A stretch of DNA of 5,935 bases from Bifidobacteriaceae bacterium (GTDB lineage: Bacteria > Actinomycetota > Actinomycetes > Actinomycetales > WQXJ01), in NCBI GenBank assembly GCA_031261885.1, contig JAISIU010000297.1, positions 1-5,935 of the forward strand. Direction: 5' to 3'. A program made the position numbers and the translations under genes. Positions 5,801-5,935 of this stretch are shown in pieces; the stretch's first letter is position 1; every line of letters begins with the position of its first letter. The notes below the pieces were generated by a model. That model was not told where the DNA came from and did not search any database. It was given only the letters and a program-made list of their open reading frames with translations.

Positions 5801-5935
5801 GACGCCGAAGCTCGGACCGAAGACCGCCCTGGCGGTGAAGGTCACGTTCAAGTCCTCCAAGAAGAAGGTCGCGAAGATCGACAAGGCCGGCCGGCTCCAA
5901 CTGCTGAAGAAGGGCAAGGCGAAGATCACGGTCAA
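2898..5935 (+). CDS. Large secreted multidomain surface protein: propeller, Cna-B-like, Ig-like (partial, C-terminus beyond window)
   Basis: At least 1012 residues with no stop before the window end; no named family covers the whole protein. In order: Sec signal peptide 1 to about 49 (RRR at 21-23, hydrophobic core, cleavage near AGAA at 45-48); an Ig-like module of the GTISPAGS...FTIT...LLLDG type, 87-161; an NHL/SMP-30-like propeller region, about 165-510, with strands AVDRDGLVYV (234), TIDNDGLIYT (280), AVDGQGFVYS (342), TIGPDNLLYV (427) and NIDPARGNVFVLD (485); an SdrD/Cna-B-like module, 514-591, with TDEDGN and ETDKDGNYSLPWLPDGSYTV; a GEGGS linker, 592-618; a second Ig-like module resembling the first, 619-703; a carboxypeptidase-regulatory-like module, 709-798; a Gly-rich linker, 799-858; then two lysine-rich Big_2-like Ig domains from 859 and about 945, spaced 88 residues apart. 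Six cysteines (67, 153, 421, 444, 682, 734). No enzymatic motif and no sortase signal are visible, though the C-terminus is not. Adhesion or cell-wall association is an inference. Confidence 0.87.
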   Translation, partial: MAGKSWPHNYGTSRRPVGPGRRRAGRLIGLVAAGALALTLSPVLAGAAAPGGTVGAGADRTAAATTCSSEPVNGTYALYAMVVAGQGTISPAGSLSIPVAGSQQFTITSTAADKAAPTRLLLDGTNVLGDLQTAGDGEWTYTLDLGAHPDLRCDHTLRVMFGDTAGDGGLGTTLDLGANPYAIFADKNTGWLYVGYWAQGDTAANKLLVYKPQPNGSWTSDTVIASDYPGYTMAVDRDGLVYVPAWGGHLQLYRPSSSGSGYDSLGSNSSADNGGNYSVTIDNDGLIYTGVYGGWDEVWQKSAPAVEGGTPTFTRRDVINAQGTSFGKNIGIGWAGIGLSVAVDGQGFVYSYENNTNDGIETGVWVWSRLADQYLDDSQHSPAGSYPAWRPVSGSDTRGVRARGDDQTTPLTPDILPTDGCTIRQLTIGPDNLLYVSERGGPQCGVTEYSKIPDSSKTPSREGGYRFEKVRTIFTGSSNGISTTNIDPARGNVFVLDADGVHETLLPADRVASGSVKPATPDLPVVLTDEDGNIVAQGETDKDGNYSLPWLPDGSYTVTVDDQAGEPAGSAAVDVDDSGVVTAGDITVGEFNEGGSGEGGSGEGGSGEGGSGEGGGSGQAGVTVTITGDGTVADGSGSVADGGTVAADADGDVSLTLDPGAGQTVTVTGGDGEPVGDLTRNCDGTWTWALDGLTDAVDVTIAFAAPAATYEVSGSVTPTPVPAGAQVVVVPKGCAGDENAVLVAGPVEVGPDGVFTVPGVPDGDWDLVVTAPGHEPGASDDFTVDGDNVGGQDVTLGEATGGGSGEGGEGGQGGEPGSGGEPGTGGAGGTGGAGTGTGGSGGSSVGSGGSGTGATTGPVAVKVKAALKSINLLKGKKYKLAAFGYTAEGAHTALTYLSSKAKVVTVSAAGKVKAKRPGKAGVTISSGAVKTRVKVKVLRKRPAASSAKVKKVAVKLKKKLKRGRVLYLTPKLGPKTALAVKVTFKSSKKKVAKIDKAGRLQLLKKGKAKITV
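4674..4751 (+). repeat. 15-bp in-frame tandem repeat encoding a GEGGS linker
   Basis: Five units of GAGGGCGGCTCTGGT type: 4674-4688 and 4689-4703 are identical, 4704-4718 and 4719-4733 differ only at wobble positions, and the last (4734-4751) has one extra Gly codon. The product is five EGGSG-like units linking the SdrD/Cna-B-like module to the next Ig-like module. The unit is a multiple of three, so copy-number change would lengthen or shorten the linker without a frameshift. Confidence 0.9.
5295..5471 (+). repeat. Low-complexity Gly-rich linker sequence
   Basis: About 59 codons dominated by Gly, with Ser, Thr, Glu, Pro and Ala (GGEPGSGGEPGTGGAGGTGG and similar). GGGACCGGTGGCGC occurs perfectly at 5364-5377 and again at 5382-5395, an 18-base period. 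It separates the carboxypeptidase-regulatory-like module from the cationic Ig-like domains and is expected to be flexible or extended. Confidence 0.85.
5472..5935 (+). repeat. Tandem lysine-rich Big_2-like domains (protein-level repeat)
   Basis: Two diverged copies within the large secreted protein. LTYLSSKAKVVTVSAAGKVK in copy 1 aligns with VTFKSSKKKVAKIDKAGRLQ in copy 2; the shared SSK is at 5589 and 5853, a 264-base (88-residue) period. The pattern of (S)SK, V-x-(T/K)-(V/I)-x-x-A-G-(K/R)-(V/L) and G-K-A-x-(V/I)-T is typical of bacterial Ig-like domain group 2. Copy 2 runs off the window, and more copies may follow. Confidence 0.7.

Noticed and set aside
4128..5900. 590-codon minus-strand open frame opposite the large secreted protein
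   Set aside because: Composition reflects the reverse complement of Gly-rich linkers (runs of ALTG/ALAA type) and Arg/His/Asp runs. The opposite strand has coherent modules in one frame throughout.

Overview
The window looks like chromosomal DNA from a high-GC Gram-positive bacterium, most likely an actinobacterium. The signs are strong G/C preference at third codon positions, almost exclusive AAG for lysine, a Sec-type lipoprotein next to a large secreted multidomain protein, and a leaderless-type promoter pattern in front of the first gene. A member of the Bifidobacteriaceae would fit, but nothing here fixes the genus. No tRNA, rRNA, CRISPR array, transposase, phage gene or attachment site was seen.

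There are three protein-coding genes, two of them cut by the window edges. (1) Positions 1-884, minus strand: purU, formyltetrahydrofolate deformylase, complete at its N-terminus and missing a short C-terminal piece beyond base 1. (2) Positions 1107-2675, plus strand: a 522-residue lipoprotein with a Ser/Ala/Thr/Pro stalk and a beta-propeller of RCC1 type, in which eight repeat units can be counted. (3) Positions 2898 to the window end, plus strand: at least 1012 residues of a secreted mosaic protein. It has a signal peptide, an Ig-like module, an NHL-like propeller region, an SdrD/Cna-B-like module, a GEGGS-repeat linker, a second Ig-like module, a carboxypeptidase-regulatory-like module, a glycine-rich linker and two very lysine-rich Big_2-like Ig domains. 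It has no stop codon in the window.

The purU gene is divergent from the other two, and the 222-base gap between it and the lipoprotein gene (885-1106) holds a leaderless-type -10 box for purU and a purine-rich tract. A second 222-base gap (2676-2897) separates the two surface-protein genes and contains an AT-rich promoter candidate and a small hairpin.

purU is a housekeeping gene of one-carbon and purine metabolism with no evident link to its neighbours. The two plus-strand genes plausibly form a cell-surface locus: both encode exported proteins built on propeller folds and flexible linkers, suited to binding a surface, glycan or protein partner. No enzymatic domain was recognised in either, so their ligand and function are unknown.
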